In this document: piece after piece, positions 34,001 to 46,700 of the stretch
Layout of the letters: each line of letters starts with the position of its first letter
Numbering within the stretch: position 1 is the first letter of the stretch
From: Mantis religiosa
Lineage: Eukaryota; Arthropoda; Insecta; Mantodea; Mantidae
Length of the DNA stretch: 64,000 bases
Direction of reading: 5' to 3'
Assembly (NCBI GenBank): GCA_030765055.1
Contig: CM060958.1
Span: 3,159,063-3,223,062 of the forward strand
The notes under the pieces: generated by a model
The model's input: the letters and a program-made list of their open reading frames with translations, nothing else
The model's database searches: none
What the model was told of the DNA's origin: nothing
Made by a program: the position numbers and the translations under genes

Positions 34001-34130
34001 ACTAGTGCACATTGTTGAAGTGAAAGTGAAAATGAACTCGACGATATTGGTGGAATGAAAGTGAAAATGAACTAGTGCACATTGGTGAAGTGAAAGTGAA
34101 GTAGCTCTCGTTGTTGAAGTAAAAGTGAAA
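31041..34130 (+). repeat. 35/70-bp satellite array
   Basis: About 3.1 kb of a 35-bp unit (GTGAAAGTGAAAATGAACT plus a variable half) with two half-types: AGTGCACGTTGTTGAA and CGACGACATTGGTGGAA. In the middle (32340-33040) they alternate strictly, giving a 70-bp dimer; towards the edges the order is irregular. There are about 88 monomers. The 61-codon minus-strand frames spaced by 70 bp are a by-product: 70 is not a multiple of 3 and each ends at a recurring stop. Confidence 0.95.
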
Positions 34131-36130
34131 CTGAACTAGATCACGTTATATAGATCATTGATAGAACAACACACAATGTTTGGTGACGCACTCCCCTACA
34201 AGAATGGTATTTATTTTAACAAATAGCGTTTACAAAACATCAAAGATTGCCATTACTTTAACCAAATAAAAGCAATGAACAGTTTCCACATAAAGATACA
34301 GACGGACCCATAATAACATTTGGGACCTCGAAGCAAGTATTCGCTGCAATCAAAAATGTAAATGAAGTAAATATTATCTATACACTTTTGTGATGTGATA
34401 CTTTTTAAGAAAATGAATAAAATTCTAAGCCCCCGTGCTGCGATATGCATACAAATAGTTCTAAGAAGGTAAAGCAAATTCTAATGCAACCAGAGATTAT
34501 AAGAAGCATCTACAGAAGCTTTACTCTGTGTGTGCGTGTGTGTGTGTGCTAAGCTCATGTCTTCAGCTAACCACAAGAATACAGTTAACATAAATTTACT
34601 TGATCGGTGAGGTTAACACACACTCACACATACACACACAGACAGACGTCGCAATACAAAGTGTGTACCTCGACTCATTTTGCTAAATGTAGGCCTTTTC
34701 AGAACAAGAGAGTTCTCGATGATGTTGATGGTCTCTGAACGATGACGAACTTGGGAAGTAATCGCTCTTCTGAAAACATAACAACATCACTTCATAATAT
34801 TTACACAAATGATCTTGTCCAATGGCTACCTATACTCTTTATTTACTTGTCATGCCAAAGAATGGATTGACGACTTTAAAGTGATTTGAAAAATGAGACC
34901 AAGAATCTCCTTTTTTCTTTTTGAAGTGAAAACTTCTTTATGCGCGCTTAGCACTTTTTGTGGGTAGTGAATTAAACTCAGCCGTCACGCTGGAATATGT
35001 GACGCTCATTCGGGTGAGGTCGGCTCGAGTCGGCTCAATCCGTTATGTCCATACCGCTATACAGGTAGATTTTCTGTCGCACTCAACAGCGTATCAACAA
35101 CACGACTCCAGGTATGTTTTAACATATTTCAAATACTATGACAAATTCAGAAACCTTACAGGAGTTTCATTAAAAAATAATTGTCATAGGGCCGTTCTTA
35201 CAAACGTCTGTCAAGGGCCGGTAACCGATCCGGACAGATAACAAGTCGACATGTCAAATTCCACTTCAAACAATAATAATAGTCAAAAGGAACAGATAAT
35301 ATCACCCAAGTTCGGTATTTGAATAATTAAAACCAAAACAACGAAAAATAAAACGAATGTGTTAATTGGAAATAAAAGTGTTAGGAATTCGTGAAAGAGA
35401 TGTTTCATTTAAGAATTGGTTATTTTTATTGACAATTTATCTTTATTGTGAGTAGTAGAACGTAAAACATCAATACATTAAATGTAATAACACGTAAATA
35501 AAATTATCACATACTAAAATGACGTTTTGCGTTTATTTTCAGTTACAACTTATAGGTTATGTTTTCCCACAAACCGAAAGACCGACCGAGGGTCAAAAGA
35601 TTTGATGACAAAACATTTGAAATGAATATGACATGTAATAAAATATGGAGTAATGAGTATATGTACGGATATGTGTACAATGTATACGTAACCAAACATT
35701 TCCGAATATTCAAAAAATATGCAAATAAGGAAATGAATATCATATCATTATAAGATTGTGTGAATTGTATTTTCATTAGAAATAAAAATGCAATGAAATA
35801 TGTGTATCAGCATGAAACAAAATATGAAAAACAATTGTGAAATAGCATGTATTTTAATATAAAAATAAAATACATGTAAAACATTACATTACGTGATTAG
35901 ATTTTACTTCCTTTATACATCCTTTATGTATAACCCTCTTCGCGAGGTCGCAAGTCCGTCGTCATTCAGTTGTTTCAGAGCAGACTTACCATAAGGCAAC
36001 TTGGCCTCTTGCGTAACAATGAGTATCAACATTACATTTTTTAAAATATTTTTTAAGAATAATTTATAACGAACAGTTTTTAAGTTTTCACTTCTGTCGT
36101 GTGGTCTTAAGCACACACAATTTTCTTAAC
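34131..36130. other. Spacer with CA/TG microsatellites
   Basis: Short TG-rich (34529-34548) and CA-rich (34617-34646) tracts. No gene recognised; the remainder is AT-rich. Confidence 0.45.
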
Positions 36131-36180
36131 TAACGTTCTCCAACGTTAAGTCATATCGGACGATGAATTACCAGATATTC
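36131..36180 (-). mobile_element. SINE tail fragment
   Basis: CCAACGTTAAGTCATATCGG, followed by ACGATGAATTACC, matches the 3' part of the SINE in the G2 LTR (20339-20375). Only about 50 bp recognisable. Confidence 0.45.
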
Positions 36181-37517
36181 ATCTTTCCAACATTAGAACA
36201 AAAGAACAGCTCAAAGACATTCCAGATATATGTCTCATGAGACTGTGTAAAGGATAAGCCGGACCTCATCAACCCACACACGACTTACATAATATATAAC
36301 ATGTGATAATGACAATACTTATGCGTTTTCTGTATTCCGTTTTGAAAACCTCTTTTTATCTTGTTGGTACACATGTTTGCATTTTCAACTGTTAGGAGTA
36401 TTTGGTTTATTGTTGACAGCCGAAAAGAATTTACGTGTTTTCGAATGCTCGGCGAATTTTTACACAACTTTGGAATAAAGAACATCGCAACATTTCATAG
36501 GTTCAGTGTATTACATCAATTACTGACAACAATGTAAAGAAAATGGTGAATTACAAAAGCATTCGTGTAAATTGTATCATGATAATGTTTATTTCATGGC
36601 CTCCTGTGACTGTCACACACAAGCACTTCTCAGGGACATTACTTTCAACTTCAATAAATAAAGATTCTTTACGAAAAACGAACATACCAGTTATAGTTTA
36701 TCACACGTTGTATAGGGAGCTTTCTCGCCCCCCCCCCCCATATGCAGGTGTTGAACAGTTGATGTTCAATTTTTCACTGGACGAGAAGTGTTTACACAGG
36801 AAAGTGAACGCCACACTTAACAACGTTATGCAAACATTTGTAAACCTTATATTAATTATATTCCAATTGAAATGTTTTAAAAATTACTGTACCCATTTTT
36901 ATTTGAATTGTGGTCGCTTACAAAGCCGTTGACGTAATACTAACCTGGTTTGTTGTTCGCGCAGTCGGCTGGTATTTGCCCCTCAATTGTTGTGGACAGC
37001 AAACACACAGGATGCGAACAAACGCTCTGAAAACAAAATCAAACAAACCTGTCATACTTCACGAAGAATGGTTCATTCAATTACATCCATACTTCAACAA
37101 TTAAGAGAATCACGAGCCAGCAATGCTACACGAGTTTCTTCCTCTCGTAAGATAAAGTTTAATTCGTATTTACTTAACATTTTAGAGCACTACATCAAAT
37201 TACAATCCCATGATCTCCTACATAAGGTTGAAAAATGACTGTCAGATATTTATCATAATGATACATTCTAAGATATCCCTTCAGTCAGTGAACATTCAGA
37301 CTTGTCATACAACACTCCTTTGAGGAAACGTTTTCTGAAGTACAAACTTGTTAAGTTCTATTTTACCTTTTATTAGTTACTTACTTGATATTTAATAATG
37401 TATCATGTTTCGCTACAGTCCACCTCCTTGCACGCAAATGTATCGATATTGAGAATCAGCAAGAGGCAATAGCGTCTTCAATGTGTTTTACGTCTGGTAC
37501 AGCGTATTCAAACATAA
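36181..37517. other. Spacer
   Basis: AT-rich with a poly(C) run near 36729-36740. A 129-codon open frame at 36543-36932 has no recognisable domain and is not called as a gene. Confidence 0.4.
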
Positions 37518-37521
37518 ATAT

Positions 37522-37782
37522 TGTGACTTTGTGGGTTCGTAGAATTAAAAGTTCTGTTGCAGAAATCAAAAATGCTCTTCATTACAAGTAAAAACACGCT
37601 CTGTACAACCTGACAGCAGCAGAATGACTTAACATACACAAACGCAGTATCAAGGTCTCTCGTTGCTTCACCACACGTAAGCAAACGAAAGAAATCACTT
37701 ACGGTACACTTCAGATAGCTGCACACACAATTAACAACTCACTAGCAACTGACTATTATCTGTAGATACTGTCGCGAACCCG
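37522..37782 (-). mobile_element. Partial solo LTR, Gypsy group, minus strand
   Basis: Begins TGTGACTTTGTGGGTTCGT after ATAT (37518-37521), as the G1 LTR does, and on the minus strand shows the shared U5 end ACGAACCCACAAAGTCACA. The other terminus is not found; it probably ends near 37765, where GATACTGTCGCGA occurs twice in tandem. No internal genes are nearby, so it is a solo or truncated LTR. Confidence 0.65.
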
Positions 37783-37786
37783 ATAC

Positions 37787-38220
37787 TGTCGCGATAAGGC
37801 GGCTTGCGCACACAAAGAAAACAGTCGGCGGATAAAGCTTCATGGCAATAAGGAGCTTGCACAAGCAATTAACGATAGCGCCGATAAACAAGAGACGGAT
37901 AGTTTATCACAATCGTGTTTTATCTGGTGACATTTTAGAGAAAATTCGATAACAGTCTGGAATTCAGAATTTGTGTATAAAAAGAAGCCATGGCTAGTGA
38001 TGAGTCAGTTAGGAAGCAGTTGTTGCTACACGAGAGACAGCTGGAAGTGTTATTGTAACGAGAGCTAATGATGTAATCTGCCGTCATCGACCTTGGAAGA
38101 CTGTGTATATGTGATGTAATGTTTTTACGTGAGAAGTGAACAGTGTATTGCTACGAAAATAAAAAAGATTTTTAATTTCTGTGACTCGTCCTTTTAATTC
38201 TACGAACCCACTAAGTCAAA
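37787..38220 (+). mobile_element. Solo LTR, Gypsy group, plus strand
   Basis: A 434-bp LTR, TGTCGCGATAAGG...ACTAAGTCAAA (terminal C changed to A), flanked by ATAC at 37783-37786 and 38221-38224. TATAAAAAG near 37977 and an AATAAA-like signal near 38157 fit a Gypsy LTR. No internal region, so it was left by LTR-LTR recombination. Confidence 0.8.
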
Positions 38221-38245
38221 ATACAGTCAACATGAAAAATTCAAT

Positions 38246-38322
38246 GCCATGGCCGGGATTTGAACCACGAATCTCCTGGTCTCCGTCCAGTCGCTCTAAC
38301 CAATTGAGCTACCATGGTCAAC
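38246..38322 (-). pseudogene. tRNA-like sequence (tRNA pseudogene or SINE head)
   Basis: Minus strand: box A TAGCTCAATTGG, box B GGTTCAAATCC, and an acceptor-like pair CCATGG/CCATGG. A CTGG...CCAG stem closes a 7-base loop with GGA where an anticodon would be (that would be Ser). The T-stem is mispaired and the loop lacks the usual leading pyrimidines, so it is unlikely to be a working tRNA. Confidence 0.55.
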
Positions 38323-38763
38323 GTGCCGTCCTGACATTAAATTCTCCATTTGACTCATATATTTCCCCGGTATACCACTAGGAGCTCTCACATTCGAGAT
38401 ACACCGTTTGTTTATCGTAAGTACTTGAGTCCCAGGCTAGAGCTTCCTTCTCCTTGAAAGAAACGCCTTGTCATTTGTGGATAATATAACTTCCTTTATG
38501 AAATATATTTGCAGTTTTTACTCTCAATGTACCGTGATCGTACTGCGTGAATTTAGAAATTGAGCACAAATCTCTCTAAAGTACCGTTTCACTTAGTTTG
38601 ATGTCCCTGGTACGAGAGCGCTACTTATCTCTGTGCAAGCGACAAAACGGTGTAACGAGCTTAAGACCCTCTACTGTTTCATTTGTTAAAGTGACTCTTT
38701 TAATAACTTATTCATTCTCTTAATGGATGCGATAATATTCGACAGTCACAATAATGGAAAGGA

Positions 38764-39250
38764 GCCCGCCTCTGTAGCGTGTCTGCCCCATATTCAAGAG
38801 GTCTTCTTCTTATACCAGTACGTGGTGTCACATAGTGGAATCTCTGGATCAGTGGGAGAGAGGATTGGTGAATAGCAACATCAGAGTGAGAGAGTGAGGG
38901 AAGTGAGCGAAAACCGGAGAACCCGGTGAAAACCCGCCACAGCGGCGTTTAGTCCACCACAAATCTCACTTTGCGGTCGACTGGGATCGAACCCGGACTG
39001 CCTTGGTGAGAGCCGAGCGTTCTAACCACTCTGTCACGGCACGGCCCGTTCAAGAGGTCCCGAGATCGAATCCTAGTCAGAGTGAGTTGTCTGGATACGT
39101 TTTTTTCCGGGGGTTTCCCTTATCCTGAATAACGAATGTCGGGTGACTAAGTTCTAAGTATCATGGGTTCATTTGAGCATCATTTCATTCATCATCCTAT
39201 ATGCAAGCACATGATCTGAAGCGACCCTACAACTGTGACGGCTTTGAAAT
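38764..39250 (+). mobile_element. tRNA-derived SINE, split by a second SINE
   Basis: Starts GCCCGCCTCTGTAGCG, a tRNA-like head whose box B (GATCGAATCC) comes after the insert at 39065-39075. The body GGGTTTCCCTTATCCTG..GAATGTCGGG and CATTTGAGCATCATTTCA are shared with the truncated copy at 20294-20445. A 245-bp element interrupts its head. Confidence 0.75.
38804..39048 (-). mobile_element. Full-length tRNA-derived SINE nested in another SINE
   Basis: A 245-bp insert with a perfect 11-bp duplication TTCAAGAGGTC at 38793-38803 and 39049-39059. Minus-strand head GGGCCGTGCCGTGACAGAG..., box B GGGTTCGATCCC, then a body with GGCGGGTTTTCACCGGGTTC and a tail TATAAGAAGAA. The family differs from its host SINE. 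Confidence 0.85.
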
Positions 39251-39612
39251 CATCTTATTTTTACATAGATGAGAAAAAGAAACGTAACTATAAATTGAAA
39301 TAAATAAAACGGAGAATGGTTCCTCTACACAAAAAGTGTATTTGACAGGAGCAGACCATTTTTTGTGAGGCTTCTCAAACACAAAGTATAAACATCGAAT
39401 CCGACAGATACAATGTATTGAAAGTGGTGGTGAACACCTAAAAGACTATATTTTCAAAAAGTGAAAAATATTCTGCAATCTCTAAGAACCATACTTTAAG
39501 ATTGTGTGAAATATAAATAATTATGAATTAAAATATTCTTCAGTTTAAAAGCCAGTAATTGTTTCTGCCGCACCCTGTCAATGAAGTAAAAAAAAGGGTC
39601 ACTTACTATCTG
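39251..39612. other. 3' flank of the winged-helix-like ORF
   Basis: AT-rich. On the minus strand, just after the ORF stop, AGATAGTAAGTGAC and a T-rich tract ending in TTGACAG look like splice-site motifs, but only about 32 bases apart. Confidence 0.35.
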
Positions 39613-39906
39613 TTACATAACTTGTCGATAGGCCTGCTCACGCATGTTGGGAAGTCTGTATCGTCCATATTCCTTCATGAAGTAACCATCTCGTACACCT
39701 GCATCCAGTACTTCCTGCACTTGCTTCTCCAGACTTTCTCTGTTATCACAAACGGGATAACGTAGACTTAGATATTCTGCAATTTCTTCCACTGTGGAAG
39801 TCTGACGTCTGAGATGCAGCTGTTTCAAAGCCTCCACTAGCATATATGTCGTTACATACATATATGCACGTCTTCTGCCATCCTCTGGTTCCAAATTTGA
39901 CGCCAT
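39613..39906 (-). CDS. Small winged-helix (H15-like) protein
   Basis: An intact 97-codon frame with ATG at 39906 (context AAATATGGCG) and stop at 39613-39615. Predicted order: a short acidic/basic start, helix YMYVTTYMLVEALKQLHLRR, then TSTVEEIAEYLSLRYPV, a second helix ESLEKQVQEVLDAGVRDG and a wing-like ending FMKEYGRYRLP. This helix-helix-helix-wing plan resembles histone H1/H5 (H15) folds and small insect proteins of the DUF4777 kind; the latter is recollection only. Length suits a one-domain DNA- or chromatin-binding protein. It is the only frame in the window that looks like unbroken, non-transposon coding sequence. It may be one exon of a larger gene, or a retained domain of a mobile element. 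Confidence 0.55.
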   Translation of the reverse strand: MASNLEPEDGRRRAYMYVTTYMLVEALKQLHLRRQTSTVEEIAEYLSLRYPVCDNRESLEKQVQEVLDAGVRDGYFMKEYGRYRLPNMREQAYRQVM

Positions 39907-40551
39907 ATTTCACTAAAATTTTGTTGTTGAGGAAAAAACCAAAAGTATTAAAATTTTGAAATGCTGCCTTGGAAACTAATCAACAAACTCTGAACACGGC
40001 CATCTACAACTACTCGGAACATCTGCGGTTGTGTAGACAAAATGTAATATCTTTGCATGCTCTTTGGAAACAAAAAGTAGCGCTGAATTAAAATGGCGTT
40101 ATTGTTAACTAATTAGTTCGGAATACAATCATATCATGAAAAGTAAAATGTGTTACCTCAAATGACTTTCTCTACTCTTACTGTTCTATATACTTCATTC
40201 TAAACACTATCCTACAACGGAATAAAATAAAATTGAAATGTATTTATGGACGGTCTTTAACTGCTGAGGCGCTGGGGGTGAAACATCGCACAGAGGCTTT
40301 AAGGATCTTTTACGAATAGTAAATCTACGGGACAACCGACTGTACTTCCCTTCCGATTAAAGACATTCTACAAAATTTACGCGAAAAACCACGGAAGAAA
40401 ACAAAACATTAGTTCGATTTGCATGTGCAAGAGATTTTATATTTATAATTATATTAAAAAAAAATTAATGACTCATTGTGAAATGTAGTATTGGAAATTT
40501 CAAGCAAATAACAAGGAATACCTCGGAAACGGTTAACCATACAAATAATAA
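39907..40551. other. Spacer upstream of the winged-helix-like ORF
   Basis: Contains the presumptive 5' region of the ORF ending at 39906. No TATA box stood out. The end (ACAAATAATAA) is the target site of the next LTR. Confidence 0.35.
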
Positions 40552-40949
40552 TGTCGCGAATAGCTTTTTACAACTGGCGGCGTGCGCGCGGCTTGTTTAT
40601 ACAAAGGAACTGATAGGCAGATAGTGCGGAGATAGAGAGCTTGCATAAGCAGATAAACATAGCGCCAGTGATAAAAGACTTGCCGACACAGATATAGAAC
40701 ATTCGTGTCTTATCTAGTCACATGTTAGAGAAAATTCTATAACAATCTGGAATTCATGAATGGATGTATAAAAACAAGCCATGGCTAGTGACCGAGTCAG
40801 TCATAAACAGCTGTAAAGTGTTGCAATCAGAACGCTGTTGTGGTCATGTGACGTAATGCTGCTACGTGAGTGTATTTCTCCGGAAACAAAGAACATTTTG
40901 AATTTCTGCAAAGTGAACTTTTAATCCTACGAATCCACAAAGTCACAAC
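40552..40949 (+). mobile_element. Solo LTR, Gypsy group
   Basis: A 398-bp LTR, TGTCGCGAATAGC...AAGTCACA, with TATAAAAAC near 40767 and the shared U5 end (ACGAATCCACAAAGTCACA). The left flank is ATAA. The right flank is ACAA, the start of a microsatellite, so the target duplication is obscured. Confidence 0.78.
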
Positions 40950-41522
<573 letters not shown>

Positions 41523-41553
41523 CTGATATTTTATATAAATTATATGTTTTAAC

Positions 41554-41773
41554 AAGATATACATTTGTTGTGTAGTAATATTTTGTCTATCTCTTACAGT
41601 TTATCAGTTATACAAAAGTCATTCAAAATAAAGAGAACTTCTGAGAACATTCACAGAAAATTCAAGATATACATTTGTTGTGTAGTAATATTTTGTCTAT
41701 CTCTTACAGTTTATCAGTTATACAAAAGTCATTGAGAATAAAGAGAACTTCGGAGTACATTCACAGAAAATTC
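41554..41773 (+). repeat. 110-bp dispersed repeat, two tandem units
   Basis: Units at 41554 and 41664 (AAGATATACATTTG...CAGAAAATTC). The same unit occurs inverted at 50591-50905 (three units) and singly at 62000-62104. AAATATCTTAAA-like sequence follows each, so it is likely the end region of a mobile element family. Confidence 0.75.
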
Positions 41774-42163
41774 AGGATATACCGACTTTCATTTTTTAAT
41801 GGAAATATCTTAAACAATTGTTATTTTAATCGAAGTTATTAGAGGGTATTTTTGAGAAAATATATTTTTAAAGATATTGCATGTAAAGGTTGGTGGGTGT
41901 TTACGTCGCATCCTTGGAAGATACTGGTATTTAATTGAGTTTTCATTTTTGAGTTGTCCTATTGTGCGACGCGAGGGGCCCATTACGTCCATTAACCTGT
42001 GGGAACTGCAACATTGCTGCCAACTTTCTCACAATTAAAAATTAAAACCATTGAGTGCAATAAATAAAAGTGATAATATTCGATTTCGTTATTGAGCGGC
42101 ATTACTTGTTAGCAAGGCGAAGCTGTCCCTAAACAGTTTGATGTGTTCTTTAAACCAAGGAAT
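41774..42163. other. Spacer
   Basis: AT-rich flank of the 110-bp repeats; nothing recognised. Confidence 0.4.
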
Positions 42164-42214
42164 GAATGAATGATTCTGGTTTAGGGCGCTCAACAGCGCG
42201 GTCATCAGCGCCCC
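42164..42214 (-). mobile_element. 51-bp 5'-truncated retroposon tail
   Basis: Flanked by a perfect 13-bp duplication TAAACCAAGGAAT (42151-42163, 42215-42227). Minus-strand order: hairpin GGGCGCT...AGCGCCC, CCTAAACC, then an ATTC repeat. Same design as 7168-7225. Confidence 0.8.
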
Positions 42215-42227
42215 TAAACCAAGGAAT

Positions 42228-43717
42228 ACAGTAATTATGGGATCACGTAAAACGTACATTTTTGTTCTTAATATTGTTAAAAATTCAATATGTTTTTAAA
42301 CAATGCATTTATCTAATAAAATAAATATTCAAATGACAATTAAGGCTGATATGTTGTGTAAAAGCTGTTATCAATTTTATTTGAGAAAGAAATTTTAGTA
42401 GTCGAATTGAAGCAGATATTATAGGAATGAAACAAAAGAATGCTGTTACTGTATGACGCACAGAGCTTGCTTCGCATACTGTGCTGATGCACTCACAATC
42501 CATTTCTGGTTTCCCGTTTTGCTATACACTCGGGAAGAAGCACTCTGACATTTACACGTCGCTCAAACAGCAAATACAGTTTTGAAAACTTCGACCATCA
42601 AGGTAGAACACAGAAATGTTCAAGAAAATACGTCCACTCCAAGTTACGCCTTATAAGGAACATTTTTATAAATGTTTGCTTTTCTCAAAAGTTTTAATTA
42701 AATATCACAAGTTTAAAATATTTTCATGGAAATGATATGTATATGTTAAATTTTCTGGCATATGTATAATTGTGATAAACTGTAACTTGTAAAAAACCTG
42801 ATATTCATTTTGTTGTTATAAAAACAACGTATACAAAAATGTTACACAGGGCGGTTAATATGAAATAGTCGGGTATTATGGAACAGATGGTTTAAAACAT
42901 TAAAGGATTTATTAGATTTCACAAAACATGCAACTGATTGATTTAAAATAGAAAAATCAAATAAAAATAAATACTAAATTGCATAGACCGGAGGCCAAAT
43001 CTGGAGTAACAGATCAAATAGGTTTTCTTCGCATTTAAAAGAATTTAAATTACGATAAAAATTACTTTGGATATAAAAGGGGTTATAGTTCTGTTTATAT
43101 AACTACTAACAATTGTTTAGCCGCTAATATTATATTCAAAACTCATATTTAACTTTATTTCTATTCAGTATATTTTGTACGATTATAATTTCACGTCAGA
43201 AGTTAAGAAATACATGGTATTCCATAATATCCGACGTGGCGTCTTTGACAATAAAACTTTAAAGTAATGGACAAAACACTGTCAGCTAAAAAAGACCACA
43301 ACACAAATAACAATTCTTTTAGTACACCTTACACTTAACAACAATGTTCAAGTAACATGCGTACTGGTCGGTTAAAATGCTAGAAGATTTGTCTGCAAAA
43401 ATTTTTGAATATCACAAAATACATTTTATTCTGTAGCGAGATATGTCAACAAACTATCAACTGTCACTGCAGTGCATGATGGGAGTCTTTCTTGACTACT
43501 CCATGGCAATTCCACGTGATAGCAGCAGCAAACAGAGCCCGATAATACCCTCCTCTCCTATATTTATTGCAGTTTTACGATACTAATACGTTTTTCAAAA
43601 CAGAAGACGCTATTCCTTCGTTTGCATCTCTTGGACGTCAAATCTATCACATAATGACGAGCTGTCTAAAACATTTGTGTATTTAGTACGCAACGTAGAT
43701 ACAAGAAGGAATGTATG
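42228..43717. other. AT-rich spacer
   Basis: No gene, RNA or repeat recognised. Confidence 0.45.
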
Positions 43718-46700
43718 TATGGACAAGAACGTACGCTACTCCTAAGTGGTACACTAAACTGAGACAACAGAAGCTCACTGCTGTTATGACCCACACACAA
43801 ACTGTAACTAACATACAAAAATCGATGTTTTATTTCAAGAGTCAAGACAAAACATTGACAAATGAACTTCTAATGTTAACGTGGATGTGAGATCACGCTA
43901 CTCGTAAGTGATACGCTACACTGAGACAACAGAAGCTCACTGCTGTTATGACCCACACATAAGCAGTAACAAACATAGAGAAATTAATGCTTTGTTTCAA
44001 GAGTCAAGACAAAACATTGACAAATGAACTTCTAATGTTAACGTGGATGTGAGATCTCGCTACTCGTAAGTGATACACTAAACTGAGACAACACAAGCTC
44101 ACTGCTGTTATGACCCACACACAAGCAGTAACAAACATAGAGACATTGATGTTTTATTTCAAGAGTCAAGACAAAACATTGACAAATGAACTTCTAATGT
44201 TAAAGTGGATGTGAGATCACGCTACTCGTAAGTGATACGCTACACTGAGACAACAGAAGCTCACTGCTGTTATGACTCAAACACAAGTAGTAACAAACAG
44301 AGAAATTGATGTTTTATTTCAAAAGCCAAGACAAAACATTGCCAAATGAACTTCTAATGTTAAAGTGGATGTGAGATCACGCTACTCGTAAGTGATACAC
44401 TAAACTGAGACAACAGAAGCTCAATACTGTTATGACACACACCCACACAAACACAACCAGTAACAAACATAGAGAAATCTATGTTTTATTTCAAGAGTCA
44501 AGACAAAACATTAAAAAAATGAACTTCTAATGTTAACGTGGATGTGAGATCTCGCTACTCGTAAGTGATACACTAAACTGAGACAGCAGAAGCTCACTGC
44601 TGTAATGACCCACACACAAGCGGTAACAAACATAGAGAAATTGATGTTTTATATCAAGAATCAAGACAAAACATTGACAAATGAACTTGTAATGTTAAAG
44701 CGGATGTGAGATCACGCTACTTGTAAGTGATGCACTTAACTGAGACAACAGAAGCTCACTGCTGTAATGACCCACACACAAGCAGTAACCAACATAGAGA
44801 AATTGATGTTTTATTTCAAGAATCAAGACAAAACATTGCAAAATGAACTTCTAATGTTAAAGCGGATGTGAGATCACGCTACTCGTAAGTGATACACTAA
44901 ACTGAGACAACAGAAGCTCACTGCTGTTATGACCCACACACAAACAGTAACAAACATACAGAAATCTATGTTTTATTTCAAGAGTCAAGACAAATCATTG
45001 ACAAATGAACTTCTAATGTTAAAGTGGATGTGAGATCACGCTATTCGTAAGTGATACACTAAACTGAGACAGCAGAAGCTCACTGCTGTAATGACCCACA
45101 CACAAGCAGTAACAAACATAGAGACATTGATGTTTTATTTCAAGAGTCAAGACAAAACATTGACAAATGAACTTCTAATGTTAAAGCGGATGTGAGATCA
45201 CGCTACTTGTAAGTGATGCACTTAACTGAGACAACAGAAGCTCACTGCTGTAATGACCCACACACAAGCAGTAACCAACATAGAGAAATTGATGTTTTAT
45301 TTCAAGAATCAAGACAAAACATTGCAAAATGAACTTCTAATGTTAAAGCGGATGTGAGATCACGCTACTCGTAAGTGATACACTAAACTGAGACAACAGA
45401 AGCTCACTGCTGTTATGACCCACACACAAACAGTAACAAACATACAGAAATCTATGTTTTATTTCAAGAGTCAAGACAAATCATTGACAAATGAACTTCT
45501 AATGTTAAAGTGGATGTGAGATCACGCTATTCGTAAGTGATACACTAAACTGAGACAGCAGAAGCTCACTGCTGTAATGACCCACACACAAGCAGTAACC
45601 AACATAGAGAAATTGATGTTTTATTTCAAGAATCAAGACAAAACATTGCCAAATGAACTTCTAATGTTAAAGCGGATGTGAGATCACGCTACTCGTAAGT
45701 GATACACTAAACTGAGACAACAGAAGCTCACTGCTGTTATAACCCACACACAAACAGTAACAAACATACAGAAATCTATGTTTTATTTCAAGAGTCAAGA
45801 CAAAACATTGACAAATGAACTTCTAATGTTAACCTGGGTGTGTGAGATCTCGCTACTCGTAAGTCATACACTAAACTGAGACAACACAAGCTCACTGCTG
45901 TTATGACCCACACACAAGCAGTAACAAACATAGAGACATTGATGTTTTATTTCAAGAGTCAAGACAAAACATTGACAAATGAACTTCTAATGTTAAAGTG
46001 GATGTGAGATCACGCTACTCGTAAGTGATACGCTACACTGAGACAACAGAAGCTCACTGCTGTTATGACTCAAACACAAGTAGTAACAAACAGAGAAATT
46101 GATGTTTTATTTCAAAAGGCAAGACAAAACATTGCCAAATGAACTTCTAATGTTAAAGTGGATGTGAGATCACGCTACTCGTAAGTGATACACTAAACTG
46201 AGACAACAGAAGCTCACTGCTGTTATGACACGCACCCACACAAACACAACCAGTAACAAACATAGAGAAATTGATGTTTTATATCAAGAGTCAAGACATA
46301 ACATTGACAAATGAACGTGTAATGTTAAAGCGGATGTGAGATCACGCTACTCGTAAGTGATACACTAAACTGAGACAACAGAAGCTCACTGCTGTTATGA
46401 CCCACACACAAACAGTAACAAACATACAGTAATCTATGTTTTATTTCAGGAGTCAAGACAAAACATTAAAAAAATGAACTTCTAATGTTAACGTGGATGT
46501 GAGATCTCGCTACTCGTAAGTGATACACTAAACTGAGACAACACAAGCTCACTGCTGTTATGACCCACACACAAGCAGTAACAAACATAGAGAAATTGAT
46601 GCTTTATATCAAGAGTCAAGACAAAACATTGACAAATGAACTTTAATGTTAAAGTGGATGTGAGATCACGCTACTCGTAAGTGATACGCTACACGGAGAC

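Noticed and set aside
36543..36932. 129-codon open frame
   Set aside because: No domain, no consistent start context, and low-complexity Pro and hydrophobic stretches; probably chance.
38246..38322. Functional tRNA-Ser gene
   Set aside because: The T-stem is mispaired and the anticodon loop lacks usual bases; better called a pseudogene or SINE head.
39570..39612. Short intron after the winged-helix ORF
   Set aside because: The donor-like and acceptor-like motifs are only about 32 bases apart and the stop precedes them.
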